Assembly: GCA_016195985.1 (NCBI GenBank)
Contig: JACPYP010000029.1
Span: forward strand, 124,001-188,000
Length of the DNA stretch: 64,000 nucleotides
Direction: 5' to 3'
DNA from: Acidobacteriota bacterium
Lineage (GTDB): Bacteria > Acidobacteriota > Holophagae > Holophagales > Holophagaceae
In this document: piece after piece, positions 17,177 through 25,453 of the stretch
How positions within the stretch are numbered: the first letter of the stretch is position 1
How the letters are laid out: every line of letters starts with the position of its first letter
Program-made: the position numbers and the translations under genes
The notes under the pieces: generated by a model
Told to the model about the DNA's origin: nothing
The model's database searches: none
Seen by the model: the letters and a program-made list of their open reading frames with translations, nothing else

Positions 17177-17179
17177 TCC
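17114..17179 (+). repeat. asd tail duplication, copy 1 (within asd)
   Basis: Encodes the last 20 residues and stop of Asd, then ATGATC. Compared with copy 2 (17227-17292) it differs at eight third-codon positions, with no amino-acid change. Confidence 0.9.
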
Positions 17180-17226
17180 GTTCCTGTAGTTGCCCCTCGC
17201 ACGTGTTGTCTGGCAGCCCGCGATCG

Positions 17227-17292
17227 GGCGCCGCTGGCGGCAGCATCCTCAACGCCGAACTGGCCCATGCGAAGGGGTACCTCCGATGATCG
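17227..17292 (+). repeat. asd tail duplication, copy 2 (remnant before lysC)
   Basis: Open frame with the same 20 residues as the Asd C-terminus followed by TGA overlapping the lysC ATG (ATGA). Between the copies are about 47 bp of unrelated sequence. This looks like the scar of a second asd 3' end, for example from recombination with a related allele. Confidence 0.9.
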
Positions 17293-18626
17293 TTCTCAAG
17301 TTCGGCGGCAGCAGCGTTGCGGACGCCGCATGCATGAGGCAGGTGGCCAGGCTCGCAGAGGCGGCCCTGCCTCATGCGCCGCTGGTGGTGCTCTCGGCCA
17401 TGGGCAAGACGACCAATGGCCTGTTCGATGCCGCCAAGGCCGCCGAAGCGGGCGATCTGGCCGAGGCCATGTCCCGGCAGCGGGCCCTGATGGCGGCCCA
17501 CCGGAAGGCCGCGGAAGAGCTGTTCGACGGCGCCGTGCCGGAGTCCCTGGACGTGGCGCTGACGGATCTTTTCGGCGAGCTGGAACTCCTGCTCCGCGGC
17601 GTGGCCATGCTGCGGGAACTGAGCGCGCGCAGCATGGATGCCATCGCCTCCCTGGGCGAGCGGCTGTCCACGCGGATCTTCGCGGCCTTCGTGGGCGGCG
17701 CCTGGGTGGATGCCCGCACCGTCCTGCGCACCAATGAGGTGTTCGGCGAGGCGGCGCCGCAGCAGGCTGCGATCCATTCTCTGGCCGAGATGCACCTGAA
17801 GCCGCAGCTGGCCCCGGGCCGCGTGGTGGTCACGCAGGGCTACATCGGCGCCACGGAGGACGGCCTCACCACCACCCTGGGGCGCGGCGGCAGCGACTAT
17901 TCCGCCGCCCTCTTCGGCGCCGCCCTCGGCGCTGAGGAAGTGCAGATCTGGACCGATGTGGAAGGCGTGCTCACCTGTGATCCGCGCATCGTGCCCGAGG
18001 CGCTGCCCATTCCGGATCTGAGTTTCGCCGAAGCTGCCGAGCTGGCCGCCTTCGGCGCCAAGGTACTGCACCCCGCCACCATCCAGCCCGCGGTAGAGGC
18101 GGGCATTCCCGTCACGGTTCGCCACACGCAAAAACCCGAGGGGCGCTTCACCACCATCTCGGCGGAGGTGCGCAGCGGCCGGCCCATCACGGCCCTGGCC
18201 AGCCGCGGCCCGGTGACCGTGCTCACCGTGAGCAGCACGCGGATGCTGGCCCAGAGCGGCTTTTTGGCCCGGCTCTTCGAGGTGTTCGGCCGCCGCGGCG
18301 TGAGCGTCGACCTTGTGGCCACCGCGGAAGTCAGCGTGTCCCTCACGGTGGAAGCAGACGTGCCCCTGAAGCCGCTGCTGCAGGATCTTTCCGCCTTCGC
18401 CACCGTGGAAATCCATGAAGGGAGGGCCATCATCGCGGCCGTGGGCGAGCGCCTGAAATCCACACCAGGCCTGGGCGCGCGGCTGCTGACGGCCCTGGGC
18501 GACATCAACGTCGAAATGATCAGCATGGGCGCCAATGAGATCAACCTGAGCCTGGTGGTGAAGGAGGAACGCACGGCGGAAGCCCTGCGCCGCCTTCACC
18601 AGGTGCTCATGGGCTCGGCCTTATGA
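17286..18626 (+). CDS. lysC: Aspartate kinase
   Basis: Phosphorylates aspartate, first step to lysine, methionine and threonine. 446 residues. The N-terminus VLKFGGSSVAD, TLGRGGSDYSAA and WTDVEGVLTCDPR are standard kinase motifs; two ACT domains follow from about residue 300 (VTVLTVSSTRMLAQSGFLAR; GLGARLLTALGDINVEMIS), suggesting allosteric control by an amino acid. It is monofunctional and of the longer LysC/ThrA-like class. ATG 17286 starts the conserved sequence; an in-frame upstream start at 17190 would only add residues from the asd-tail repeat read out of frame. It overlaps dapB by 4 nt (ATGA). Confidence 0.96.
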   Translation: MIVLKFGGSSVADAACMRQVARLAEAALPHAPLVVLSAMGKTTNGLFDAAKAAEAGDLAEAMSRQRALMAAHRKAAEELFDGAVPESLDVALTDLFGELELLLRGVAMLRELSARSMDAIASLGERLSTRIFAAFVGGAWVDARTVLRTNEVFGEAAPQQAAIHSLAEMHLKPQLAPGRVVVTQGYIGATEDGLTTTLGRGGSDYSAALFGAALGAEEVQIWTDVEGVLTCDPRIVPEALPIPDLSFAEAAELAAFGAKVLHPATIQPAVEAGIPVTVRHTQKPEGRFTTISAEVRSGRPITALASRGPVTVLTVSSTRMLAQSGFLARLFEVFGRRGVSVDLVATAEVSVSLTVEADVPLKPLLQDLSAFATVEIHEGRAIIAAVGERLKSTPGLGARLLTALGDINVEMISMGANEINLSLVVKEERTAEALRRLHQVLMGSAL

Positions 18627-19363
18627 GCGCCCTCCGCATTGGTCTCTTCGGGCGGGGTCGCCTGGGCTCTGCCATTCTCGCCGAGGGCGGGGATGGTTTG
18701 GTCTGGGCGGTCGATCAGGGCGAAGCTCCCTCCGCCTCCGCGGATGTGGCCATCGACGCCAGCGTGGCCGGTGCCGTGGCCTCGCATCTGGACTGGGCCC
18801 TGGAGACGGGCACGGACTTGGTCATCGGCGCCACGGGCTGGTCCATTCCGGATCTGGAAGCCCGGGTGTCCGGGCGCATCGGCCTGCTGACGGCCACCAA
18901 TTTCTCCCTGACGGTGGCCCTCATGGCCCGCCTGGCCACGGTGATGGGGCGCTTTGCCGCGCTGGACCCTGCCCGCGATCCCTACCTGGTGGAACGCCAC
19001 CACCGCCTCAAGGCCGACGCGCCCTCCGGCACCGCCAAGACGCTGGCCGCGGCGGTGATGGCGGGGTGCCCGCGCAAGACCGAATGGACCCTGGGCACGC
19101 CGGAGCCGCACCAGCTCAGCGTGGGCGTGGTGCGCGCCGGAGCCGAATTCGGCACCCACAGCGTGGGGCTCGACGCTCCCTCGGAAGTGCTGGAGCTCAC
19201 GCACACGGCCCGGTCGCGCGCGCCCTTCGCCCAGGGCGCCCTCGCCGCGGCCCGGTGGCTGCACGGGCGCAAGGGCCTCTTCACCATGGATGACGTGGCT
19301 GCGGATCTGCTCGATCCCCTGTTCGACCACCTGAATGCCCAGTCTCTTGGAGGCAAGCCATGA
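18623..19363 (+). CDS. dapB: 4-hydroxy-tetrahydrodipicolinate reductase
   Basis: NAD(P)H-dependent reduction of the DapA product. 246 residues. Seen: the Rossmann motif IGLFGRGRLGSAI, GATGWS, TNFSLTV, the catalytic ERHHRLKADAPSGTAK (active-site His-His and Lys), and GTHSVGLDAPSEVLELTHTA in the C-terminal domain. Slightly short for the family (about 240-270) but complete. Starts in the lysC stop (ATGA) and overlaps dapA likewise. Confidence 0.95.
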   Translation: MSALRIGLFGRGRLGSAILAEGGDGLVWAVDQGEAPSASADVAIDASVAGAVASHLDWALETGTDLVIGATGWSIPDLEARVSGRIGLLTATNFSLTVALMARLATVMGRFAALDPARDPYLVERHHRLKADAPSGTAKTLAAAVMAGCPRKTEWTLGTPEPHQLSVGVVRAGAEFGTHSVGLDAPSEVLELTHTARSRAPFAQGALAAARWLHGRKGLFTMDDVAADLLDPLFDHLNAQSLGGKP

Positions 19364-20262
19364 CCCTGGATCTCTCCGGTCTCGCCGTGGCTCTGGCCAC
19401 GCCCTTCTCGGCTTCGGGCGAGGTGGACCTCGCCGCCTTCCGCAAGCTGGTGCGCCATGTGGTGGGAGGCGGCGTGGATACGCTGGTGCCGCTTGGCACC
19501 ACGGGAGAGGCCTCCACGCTGGATGATGCGGAGCGCGATGCGGTGATCGCCGCCTGCCTGGAGGAGAGCGGAGGCCGCCCCGTGGTGGTGGGCACGGGTT
19601 CCAACGCCACGCGCCACGCCGCGGCCCTGACCAGGCGGGCCCAGGCCCTGGGGGCCGCAGGCGCCTTGGTGGTGACGCCCTACTACAACCGGCCCAACGC
19701 CGACGGACTGGTGGCGCACTACGCTGCCATCGCGGAGGCCGCGCCGGGGTTGCCCCTGGTGGCCTACAACGTGCCGGGCCGCACGGGCTTGAACGTGACG
19801 CCCGCTGTACTGGCGCGGCTCTGGGAGAACCCCCAGGTGGTGGCCGTGAAGGAGAGCAGCGGCAGCCTGGCTCAGATCGCCGAAGTGGGCCGCACCTTGC
19901 CCAGGGGCAAGACGCTGCTTTCGGGCGATGACAATCTGGCCCTGGCGGCCATGGCCGTGGGCGCCACGGGCCTGGTGTCCGTGCTGGGCAATGTGCTGCC
20001 CAGGGAAACCGCAGCCCTGGTGGCTTCGGCGCGCCATGGCCAGGGCGCCGAGGCCTTGCGCATCCATCAGCGGCTGCTGCCCCTGATGGATGCCCTGTTT
20101 GTGGAAAGCAATCCCGTTCCCCTGAAGGCGGCCTTGAAGCTGCTGGGGCTTGGCTCGGATGCGGTGCGTCTGCCCCTGGCCCGGGCCTCCGCCGCCACCC
20201 GAACCCTCGTGGCCGAGGCGCTGAGCCTCGCGGCCTATGACACCTTTCCTGGAGTGAAGTGA
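19360..20262 (+). CDS. dapA: 4-hydroxy-tetrahydrodipicolinate synthase
   Basis: Condenses pyruvate with aspartate semialdehyde. 300 residues, a TIM barrel. Seen: ALATPFSASGEVDLAAF, LVPLGTTGEASTLDDAER, TPYYNRPNADGLVAHYAAI, AYNVPGRTGLN with the catalytic Tyr, and the Schiff-base Lys in VVAVKESSGS (near residue 165). The operon spacing is ATGA overlap with dapB and TGATG overlap with dapD. Confidence 0.97.
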   Translation: MTLDLSGLAVALATPFSASGEVDLAAFRKLVRHVVGGGVDTLVPLGTTGEASTLDDAERDAVIAACLEESGGRPVVVGTGSNATRHAAALTRRAQALGAAGALVVTPYYNRPNADGLVAHYAAIAEAAPGLPLVAYNVPGRTGLNVTPAVLARLWENPQVVAVKESSGSLAQIAEVGRTLPRGKTLLSGDDNLALAAMAVGATGLVSVLGNVLPRETAALVASARHGQGAEALRIHQRLLPLMDALFVESNPVPLKAALKLLGLGSDAVRLPLARASAATRTLVAEALSLAAYDTFPGVK

Positions 20263-21083
20263 TGGTCGTCGATGTGGATTCCATCCGTTCGTTTTTCAGC
20301 CAGGGGCAGGATTGCCTCCTGACGGATCCCCAGGCTCCGGCCATGCACCAGCTGCTGGTAGCGGCCCTGGAGAAGGGGGCGATCCGCGCCGCGGAGCGCC
20401 TGGAGGACGGCACCTGGCAGACCAATGCCTGGGTGAAGCAGGCCATCCTCTGCGGGTTCCGCCGCACCAGCCTGGTGGAAATGCCGGGCCCCGGCTTTCC
20501 CATGTTCGACAAGACCGCCTATCCGCCACGCCACTTCGGCCCGGAGGATGCTGTGCGCCTGGTGCCGGGGGGCACGGCGGTGCGCCGGGGCGCCCACATC
20601 GCCCGGGGTGTGGTGCTTATGCCGCCGGCCTACGTGAATGTGGGAGCCTACGTGGACGAGGGCACCATGGTGGACAGCCATGCCCTGGTGGGCAGCTGCG
20701 CGCAGATCGGCAAGCGCGTGCACCTTTCCGCCGGGGCCCAGATCGGCGGGGTGCTTGAACCCGCGGGCGCCCGTCCGGTCATCGTGGAGGATGAGGCCTT
20801 CGTGGGAGGCCTGGTGGGGCTCTTCGAGGGCATCGTGGTGCGCAAGCGCGCGGTGCTGGCCTCGGGCGTGGTCATCACCGGCAGCACCGTGATCTACGAT
20901 CTGGTGAACGGCTGCGAGCTGCGCCAGGAAGTGCCCGAAGGCGCCGTGGTGGTACCCGGTTCCCGCCCGGCCGCCGGGGAGTACGCCAGGGCCCATGGCC
21001 TTCAGCTGGCGGCCCCCTGCATCGTGAAGTACCGCGACGACAAGACCGACGCCGCCACGGCCCTGGAGCAGGCCCTGCGATGA
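20262..21083 (+). CDS. dapD: Tetrahydrodipicolinate N-succinyltransferase
   Basis: Commits the pathway to the succinylase branch. 273 residues. The left-handed beta-helix hexapeptide repeats cover roughly residues 100-225 (RRGAHIARGVVLMPPAYVNV, MVDSHALVGSCAQIGKRVHL, AVLASGVVITGSTVIYDL); the N-terminal helical domain with FRRTSLV and the PGFPMFDKTAYPPRHFG loop is DapD-specific. ATG 20262 overlaps the dapA stop; a GTG directly before it is also possible, but GGAG at 20251 suits either. Co-transcribed with the rest of the lysine genes. Confidence 0.95.
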   Translation: MVVDVDSIRSFFSQGQDCLLTDPQAPAMHQLLVAALEKGAIRAAERLEDGTWQTNAWVKQAILCGFRRTSLVEMPGPGFPMFDKTAYPPRHFGPEDAVRLVPGGTAVRRGAHIARGVVLMPPAYVNVGAYVDEGTMVDSHALVGSCAQIGKRVHLSAGAQIGGVLEPAGARPVIVEDEAFVGGLVGLFEGIVVRKRAVLASGVVITGSTVIYDLVNGCELRQEVPEGAVVVPGSRPAAGEYARAHGLQLAAPCIVKYRDDKTDAATALEQALR

Positions 21084-22204
21084 ACCAGCCCCGGCCCGCC
21101 TCGCGGCTCTCCCTGCTGAAGCCTTCACCCATTCGGGCCATCACCGATGGCACGCCACCTGGGGCCATTCCCCTGGGCCTGGGCGAACCCACCTGGGATC
21201 TGCCGGAAGTGGGCCGAAAGGCCCTGCTGCGGGCCTCCGGCCCCTGTGCCTACGTGCCCCACGCGGGCCTGACGGACCTGCGCCGCGCCGTCGCCGCGTT
21301 CCACGGCGCCCATCTGGATGAAGTGCTCATTACCACGGGTTCCCAGGGGGCGCTCTTCGCGCTGTTCCAGGCCTGGGTGAATCCGGGCGCCAAGGTGCTG
21401 GTGCCGGATCCGGGCTTCGTGGCCTATCCGGCCCTGGCCTTCATGGCGGGCGCCGAGCCCGTTCCCTACCGGCTGTCCGCGGACCGCTTCCGGCTGGATG
21501 CGGACGAGCTGATCCGGGTGCTGGACGCCACGCCCGAGGCTTCGGCCGTGGTACTCAACCTGCCCTCCAACCCCACGGGCGGCGGCGGTGATGTGGACTC
21601 CCTGCGCCGCGTGGCTGACGCTTGCGCGGATCGGGGCGTGCTCCTCATCTCGGACGAGGTGTACCGCGATCTGCACTTCGGCACGCGGGCGCCCAGCCTG
21701 CGGGACGTCACGGATCGCGGCGTGGTGACCAGTTCCGTGAGCAAGGGCTGGGGCGCCCCGGGCCTGCGCGTGGGATGGGCGGTGGGCGATCCCGCCTGGC
21801 TGGCGCCCGCGCGAGTGGTGCACGGCTATGCGGTGACGGGCACGGCCACGCCCGCCCAATGGGCCGCCCTGGCGCTGCTGGAGCACTCGGACGCGGTGCT
21901 GGCTGAAGCCCGGGCCGCCGTACAGCTGCGCTGGGAGGCGCTGGCCTCGGCCCTGCGCGAGGAACTGGGCCAGGTCGTCGCACCGCCCGACGGCACCTTC
22001 TACCACTTCATGGCGCTTCCGCCCGCGGCCCACGCAGATCCTCTGGCCTTCGCCCTGAAGCTGCGCGATGAAGCCAAGGTCGTGCTCATCCCGGGCCTGG
22101 CCTTCGGCGAAGGTGGCCGCGGCCACGCGCGGCTCAGCTTCGCGGCCACGCCGGAGCAGCTGCGCGAAGGCGTGCGCCGTCTAGCGCCCCACTGGAGGGC
22201 GTGA
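21080..22204 (+). CDS. dapC: Class I/II aminotransferase, probable succinyl-diaminopimelate aminotransferase
   Basis: 374 residues. PLP-enzyme landmarks: TGSQGALFALF, LPSNPTGGGGD (Asn that contacts PLP), ISDEVYRDLHFG (Asp and Tyr) and the Schiff-base Lys in SSVSKGWGAPGLRVG (near residue 229). Many class I aminotransferases look alike, so DapC is assigned from position: between dapD and lysA in an operon that otherwise lacks the transamination step. Overlaps both neighbours by ATGA/TGATG. Confidence 0.82.
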   Translation: MNQPRPASRLSLLKPSPIRAITDGTPPGAIPLGLGEPTWDLPEVGRKALLRASGPCAYVPHAGLTDLRRAVAAFHGAHLDEVLITTGSQGALFALFQAWVNPGAKVLVPDPGFVAYPALAFMAGAEPVPYRLSADRFRLDADELIRVLDATPEASAVVLNLPSNPTGGGGDVDSLRRVADACADRGVLLISDEVYRDLHFGTRAPSLRDVTDRGVVTSSVSKGWGAPGLRVGWAVGDPAWLAPARVVHGYAVTGTATPAQWAALALLEHSDAVLAEARAAVQLRWEALASALREELGQVVAPPDGTFYHFMALPPAAHADPLAFALKLRDEAKVVLIPGLAFGEGGRGHARLSFAATPEQLREGVRRLAPHWRA

Positions 22205-23358
22205 TGGCAAGCCTCTTCGCCTTTGACGATGTCGCTTGCCAATCCCTGTCCGAAACCCATGGCACGCCCTGCTTCGCCTACTCGGGCGACGTGGCGGAAG
22301 GGCAGTTCCGCGCCCTGCGCTCGGCGCTTCCCGCCCGCGTCCGCGTGGCCTATGCGGTGAAAGCCAATGCCCATGGCGCTCTGCTGGCCCGCTTCGCCTC
22401 GCTGGGCGCCAGCTTCGACTGCGCCTCCATCGGAGAGCTGAAGCGGGTGGAAGCCCTGGGGCTGCCGCCAGGGCGCACCTTCTTCGCGGGGCCCGGCAAG
22501 CGCGAAGCGGAACTGCGCAAGGCCCTGGCCATGGGCGTTCGCATTCAGGCCGAGGGCTTCGAGGATCTGGCCCGCGTCGATGCCCTGGCGGACCGGGAAA
22601 TCGCCCTGAACCTGCGGGTGCACCCGGCCTTCGACATCGACGAGGGGAACCGCATCATCGGCGGCAGCGGCCCCTCGGCCTTCGGGGTGGACGAGGAGGA
22701 GGTGCCGGCCCTGCTGGCTCAGGCCGCGAATCTGCGCCACGTGAGGATCCGCGGCCTGCACGTCTTCGCGGCCAGCAATCAGCGGGATGCGTCCAAGCTG
22801 CTGGCCATCCATGGCGCCGTGCTGGATCTGGCCAAGCGCCTGAGCGAGCGCCACGGCCTGGTGTTCGAGCAGATCGATCTGGGCGGCGGATTGGGTGTGC
22901 CCTATGCGCCCGGCCAGGCTCCCCTGGACGTGCAGGCGCTGGGCGAAGGGCTGTCGGCCCTTCTGGCCACCCATCCCTGGTTCGACGGAGAACTGATCCT
23001 GGAGCCGGGGCGCTTTTTGGCGGGGCCCTGCGGGGTCTACCTGGCCCGGGTGGTCCGGATCAAGGAAAGCCGCGGTACCCGCTTCGCCATCCTGGAGGGC
23101 GGCATCAACCACCTGCTGCGCCCCTTGCTCACCGGCGAGCCCTTCCCGGTGAAGGCCGTGGGCAAGGGCACGGGCGAGCCCTCCTACACGCTGGCGGGGC
23201 CCCTCTGCACCAGTCTCGACCGCCTCGGCGAAGTGGCACTGCCGGAACTGGCCGCCGGGGATCTACTGGCCTTCGGCAGCACCGGCGCCTACGGCCTCAG
23301 CGAGGGCATGACCCACTTTCTGAGCCATCCCGTGCCGCCGGAAATCTGGGTGGACTAA
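22204..23358 (+). CDS. lysA: Diaminopimelate decarboxylase (divergent, type III PLP fold)
   Basis: 384 residues. The PLP Lys lies in VAYAVKANAHGALL, the glycine loop is IDLGGGLGVPY, the phosphate-binding segment is LEPGRFLAGPCGVY, and the second-subunit Cys is in GPLCTSLDRLGE, with FGSTGAYG near the end. Where typical LysA has GLHxHxGSQ, this protein has GLHVFAASNQ, closer to PLP decarboxylases of the BtrK or exosortase-associated kind. As last gene of a lysine operon, LysA is the best call. ATG 22204 overlaps the preceding stop; a GTG just before it is possible. No terminator is evident after it. Confidence 0.82.
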   Translation: MASLFAFDDVACQSLSETHGTPCFAYSGDVAEGQFRALRSALPARVRVAYAVKANAHGALLARFASLGASFDCASIGELKRVEALGLPPGRTFFAGPGKREAELRKALAMGVRIQAEGFEDLARVDALADREIALNLRVHPAFDIDEGNRIIGGSGPSAFGVDEEEVPALLAQAANLRHVRIRGLHVFAASNQRDASKLLAIHGAVLDLAKRLSERHGLVFEQIDLGGGLGVPYAPGQAPLDVQALGEGLSALLATHPWFDGELILEPGRFLAGPCGVYLARVVRIKESRGTRFAILEGGINHLLRPLLTGEPFPVKAVGKGTGEPSYTLAGPLCTSLDRLGEVALPELAAGDLLAFGSTGAYGLSEGMTHFLSHPVPPEIWVD

Positions 23359-23370
23359 GGCCGGGGTGCG

Positions 23371-23411
23371 TGGTGGTGAAAGTCCTTTTCTATTGGATTG
23401 AACCCAACTTG
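23371..23411. repeat. Dispersed repeat, copy A
   Basis: TGGTGGTGAAAGTCCTTTTC followed by TATTGGATTGAACCCAACTTG. Aligns with 59508-59549 over its full length, with about five substitutions and a 1-bp gap. Confidence 0.85.
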
Positions 23412-23497
23412 ACATGAATCCGTGTCCATCCGTTGAATCCGTGGTTTCAATTAGTCCTATGAGTAGGGATCCACACGAATGAAAGGAAAGCACCTGC

Positions 23498-23524
23498 TTC
23501 ATCCCCTTCATCCCCTTCATCCCG
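23498..23524. repeat. Three tandem copies of 9-bp TTCATCCCC
   Basis: TTCATCCCC at 23498-23506 and 23507-23515, and TTCATCCCG at 23516-23524. Non-coding. Confidence 0.85.
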
Positions 23525-23643
23525 GCTAAACATCTTCTTTTGCTGGAATGAGTGGGGTATGGATAAGAGCCACGCGACGCCCCGGGAATCCGCGTTCGCG
23601 TGTCTCCGTGGCGCCTCTATCGTCGATGTCGACTTGGTACGAG

Positions 23644-25446
23644 CTAGCCCAGCAGGGAGATCCAGGCGGGCCGCTGCTCCTTGGGCATGGCCTTGATGCG
23701 CTCCAGCAGCTTGAGGCGGAGCGACCAGCCCTTGTCGTTGGGGAAGAGGGCGCGGCCGCGCAGGAGGTCGTCCTGCGCCTCATCCCACTTGGCCTGGTTC
23801 ACGTGCGCTGAGCACAGGGCCAGATGCAGCCGTCCCCCGCGGGCACGGAGATCCGGATCCTCCGGCTGGGCCCGCAGCAGGGCATCCAGAACCTTGTAGG
23901 CGGCTTCCAAATCACCGTTCTGAAGGTGTTTCTGGAACTCGGGAAGGCTGGCGCCAGTGACGCCGCCGGCGAGGCCTTCGCGGGCCTTCTCCAGCAATTG
24001 GGCGCCGGAAGTGTCGCTGGAATTGCGGCTGACGAAGGTTTCGGCGCGGAGGTAGGCGCGCAGAGGATCCACCGTCAGGGCGGCCTCCGCCTCCTGCCGG
24101 ATGGAGTCGGCGGATTCGGTCAGATCCGGGGCCTGGGCCTGCTGGGCCACAGGGGCTACGGCGGCGGCCCGGGCAGAACGGACTTCGTCCTTGAGGGCCT
24201 GGTCCTTCCGGTAGCTGTGGAGGAGGCTGAGGGCCAGGATCAGGACGATGGCGCCGCCTCCGGCCAGGGCCAGCACTTTGGTGTCCTTGAGCCAGGGCAT
24301 CTGTTCGAGGAGGCCGCTGAAGCGGTCCGGCAGGGACAGGCCCTCGCGCGGAGGTGGGGCAGCCTGCAGGAGGGCGGCCGGCGGCTCCACGCCCTGGGGG
24401 GGCTGGAGGTAGAGGGTCTCATCGTCGGCCATGGCGATGCGTCCCTGCGCATCGAAGGTCACCACGGGGGCGGGTGCCTGCCGGATTTCGGCCCCGGCGG
24501 CGGGCCGCGAGGGCTTGCGGCAGCGCTCCAGGCCCTGGAGGGCCCGGGCGTTGCCCGGATCCAGGCCCAGGGCCTGCTGGAACGTGAAGGCGGCCTCCTC
24601 GTGGCGCTGAAGGGTGAGCAGGTGCTCGGCCTGCCGGAGCTTCAAATCCAGCGCTTCGGACGCCGGGGACGGAGCGGGCTGGGGGGAGATGAGGGCGGGG
24701 CTGGAAGCACCATGGCCGACTTCGGCGCGGGCCTGGCGCAGGTAGCCCTCCACCTCTTGGCGCTGGGGCTCCAGGGCCAGCACCCGCTCCCACTTGGTGA
24801 TGGCCTCTTCGGTTAGGCCCATGTCGTAGAGCTGCACCGCTTCCCGCAGCAGCTTGTCGATGTCCGCATCGACCTCGGGGATGGTTTCCTGCGCCTGGGC
24901 CGCGGCGGCGGCCTGAAGGGGGGGCAGGCCCAGTTCTCTCCGGGCGCCGTTGGCGTAGCCGCGGGCCAGGGCGTGGGCGGGATCGAGGGCCAGGACGCCT
25001 TCCCACTTCCTGAGGGCATCTTCCAGCTGGCCCATGTCGTACAGGGTGCACCCTTCGGCCACCAGGCGTTCGGGATCCAGGCCGCCCGTCACGACCCCGC
25101 CCTGATCCAGTTGGAGCGGCGCCTCGGGGGCTGTGCGCCGGGTCTCCGCGGCTGGGGCCGGGGCAGAGACAGGAGGCGGTTCCGGCTCAGGAGGAGCTGC
25201 TACGACGGGTTCCGCGACGGGTTCCGAGGGCGGTGGATTGGGGGCCGGGGCGGCCGCCGCGGCCTCCTCAATGGCCCGAAGGGCCATCAGCCGCTGCTTC
25301 AGGGCGAGGAGGCGCTCACGGGCCTCCGCGTGGGCCGGTTGCTGCTTGAGCACGGCCTGCCAGATCTGGCCCGCCCTGACGAGATCGCCCTGGGCAAGGA
25401 GGTCATCCGCCTGACGGAGGTGGGGCGCGTAGGGATCAGACGTCAT
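23644..25446 (-). CDS. TPR protein with central transmembrane segment
   Basis: 600 residues. Soluble N-terminal part with TPR-like pairs (LRQADDLLAQGDLVRAGQIW; LVAEGCTLYDMGQLEDALRK; AVQLYDMGLTEEAITKWERV; AEHLLTLQRHEEAAFTFQQA) interrupted by a Pro/Ala/Glu-rich linker (about 60-110), then one membrane helix (VLALAGGGAIVLILALSLL, about residues 395-415) and a C-terminal domain with further TPR-like helices. No signal peptide. It starts 7 nt after the FHA gene, so the two probably form one complex or signalling unit. Function not known. Confidence 0.8.
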   Translation of the reverse strand: MTSDPYAPHLRQADDLLAQGDLVRAGQIWQAVLKQQPAHAEARERLLALKQRLMALRAIEEAAAAAPAPNPPPSEPVAEPVVAAPPEPEPPPVSAPAPAAETRRTAPEAPLQLDQGGVVTGGLDPERLVAEGCTLYDMGQLEDALRKWEGVLALDPAHALARGYANGARRELGLPPLQAAAAAQAQETIPEVDADIDKLLREAVQLYDMGLTEEAITKWERVLALEPQRQEVEGYLRQARAEVGHGASSPALISPQPAPSPASEALDLKLRQAEHLLTLQRHEEAAFTFQQALGLDPGNARALQGLERCRKPSRPAAGAEIRQAPAPVVTFDAQGRIAMADDETLYLQPPQGVEPPAALLQAAPPPREGLSLPDRFSGLLEQMPWLKDTKVLALAGGGAIVLILALSLLHSYRKDQALKDEVRSARAAAVAPVAQQAQAPDLTESADSIRQEAEAALTVDPLRAYLRAETFVSRNSSDTSGAQLLEKAREGLAGGVTGASLPEFQKHLQNGDLEAAYKVLDALLRAQPEDPDLRARGGRLHLALCSAHVNQAKWDEAQDDLLRGRALFPNDKGWSLRLKLLERIKAMPKEQRPAWISLLG

Positions 25447-25453
25447 GAGGATC

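Larger units (their letters stand above)
23359..23643. other. Gene-free stretch with several short repeats
   Basis: The 285 bp between lysA and the TPR gene contain, in order, a copy of the dispersed repeat seen at 59508 (23371-23411), a minus-strand GGATGnACnC-type repeat (about 23412-23448), a 9-bp triplet repeat (23498-23524) and GACTTGGTACG at 23631, which also occurs at 59544. No convincing gene or terminator. Confidence 0.7.

Noticed and set aside
23548..24816. Plus-strand frames opposite the TPR gene
   Set aside because: Antisense shadows; products Gly/Arg-rich with no recognisable domain.
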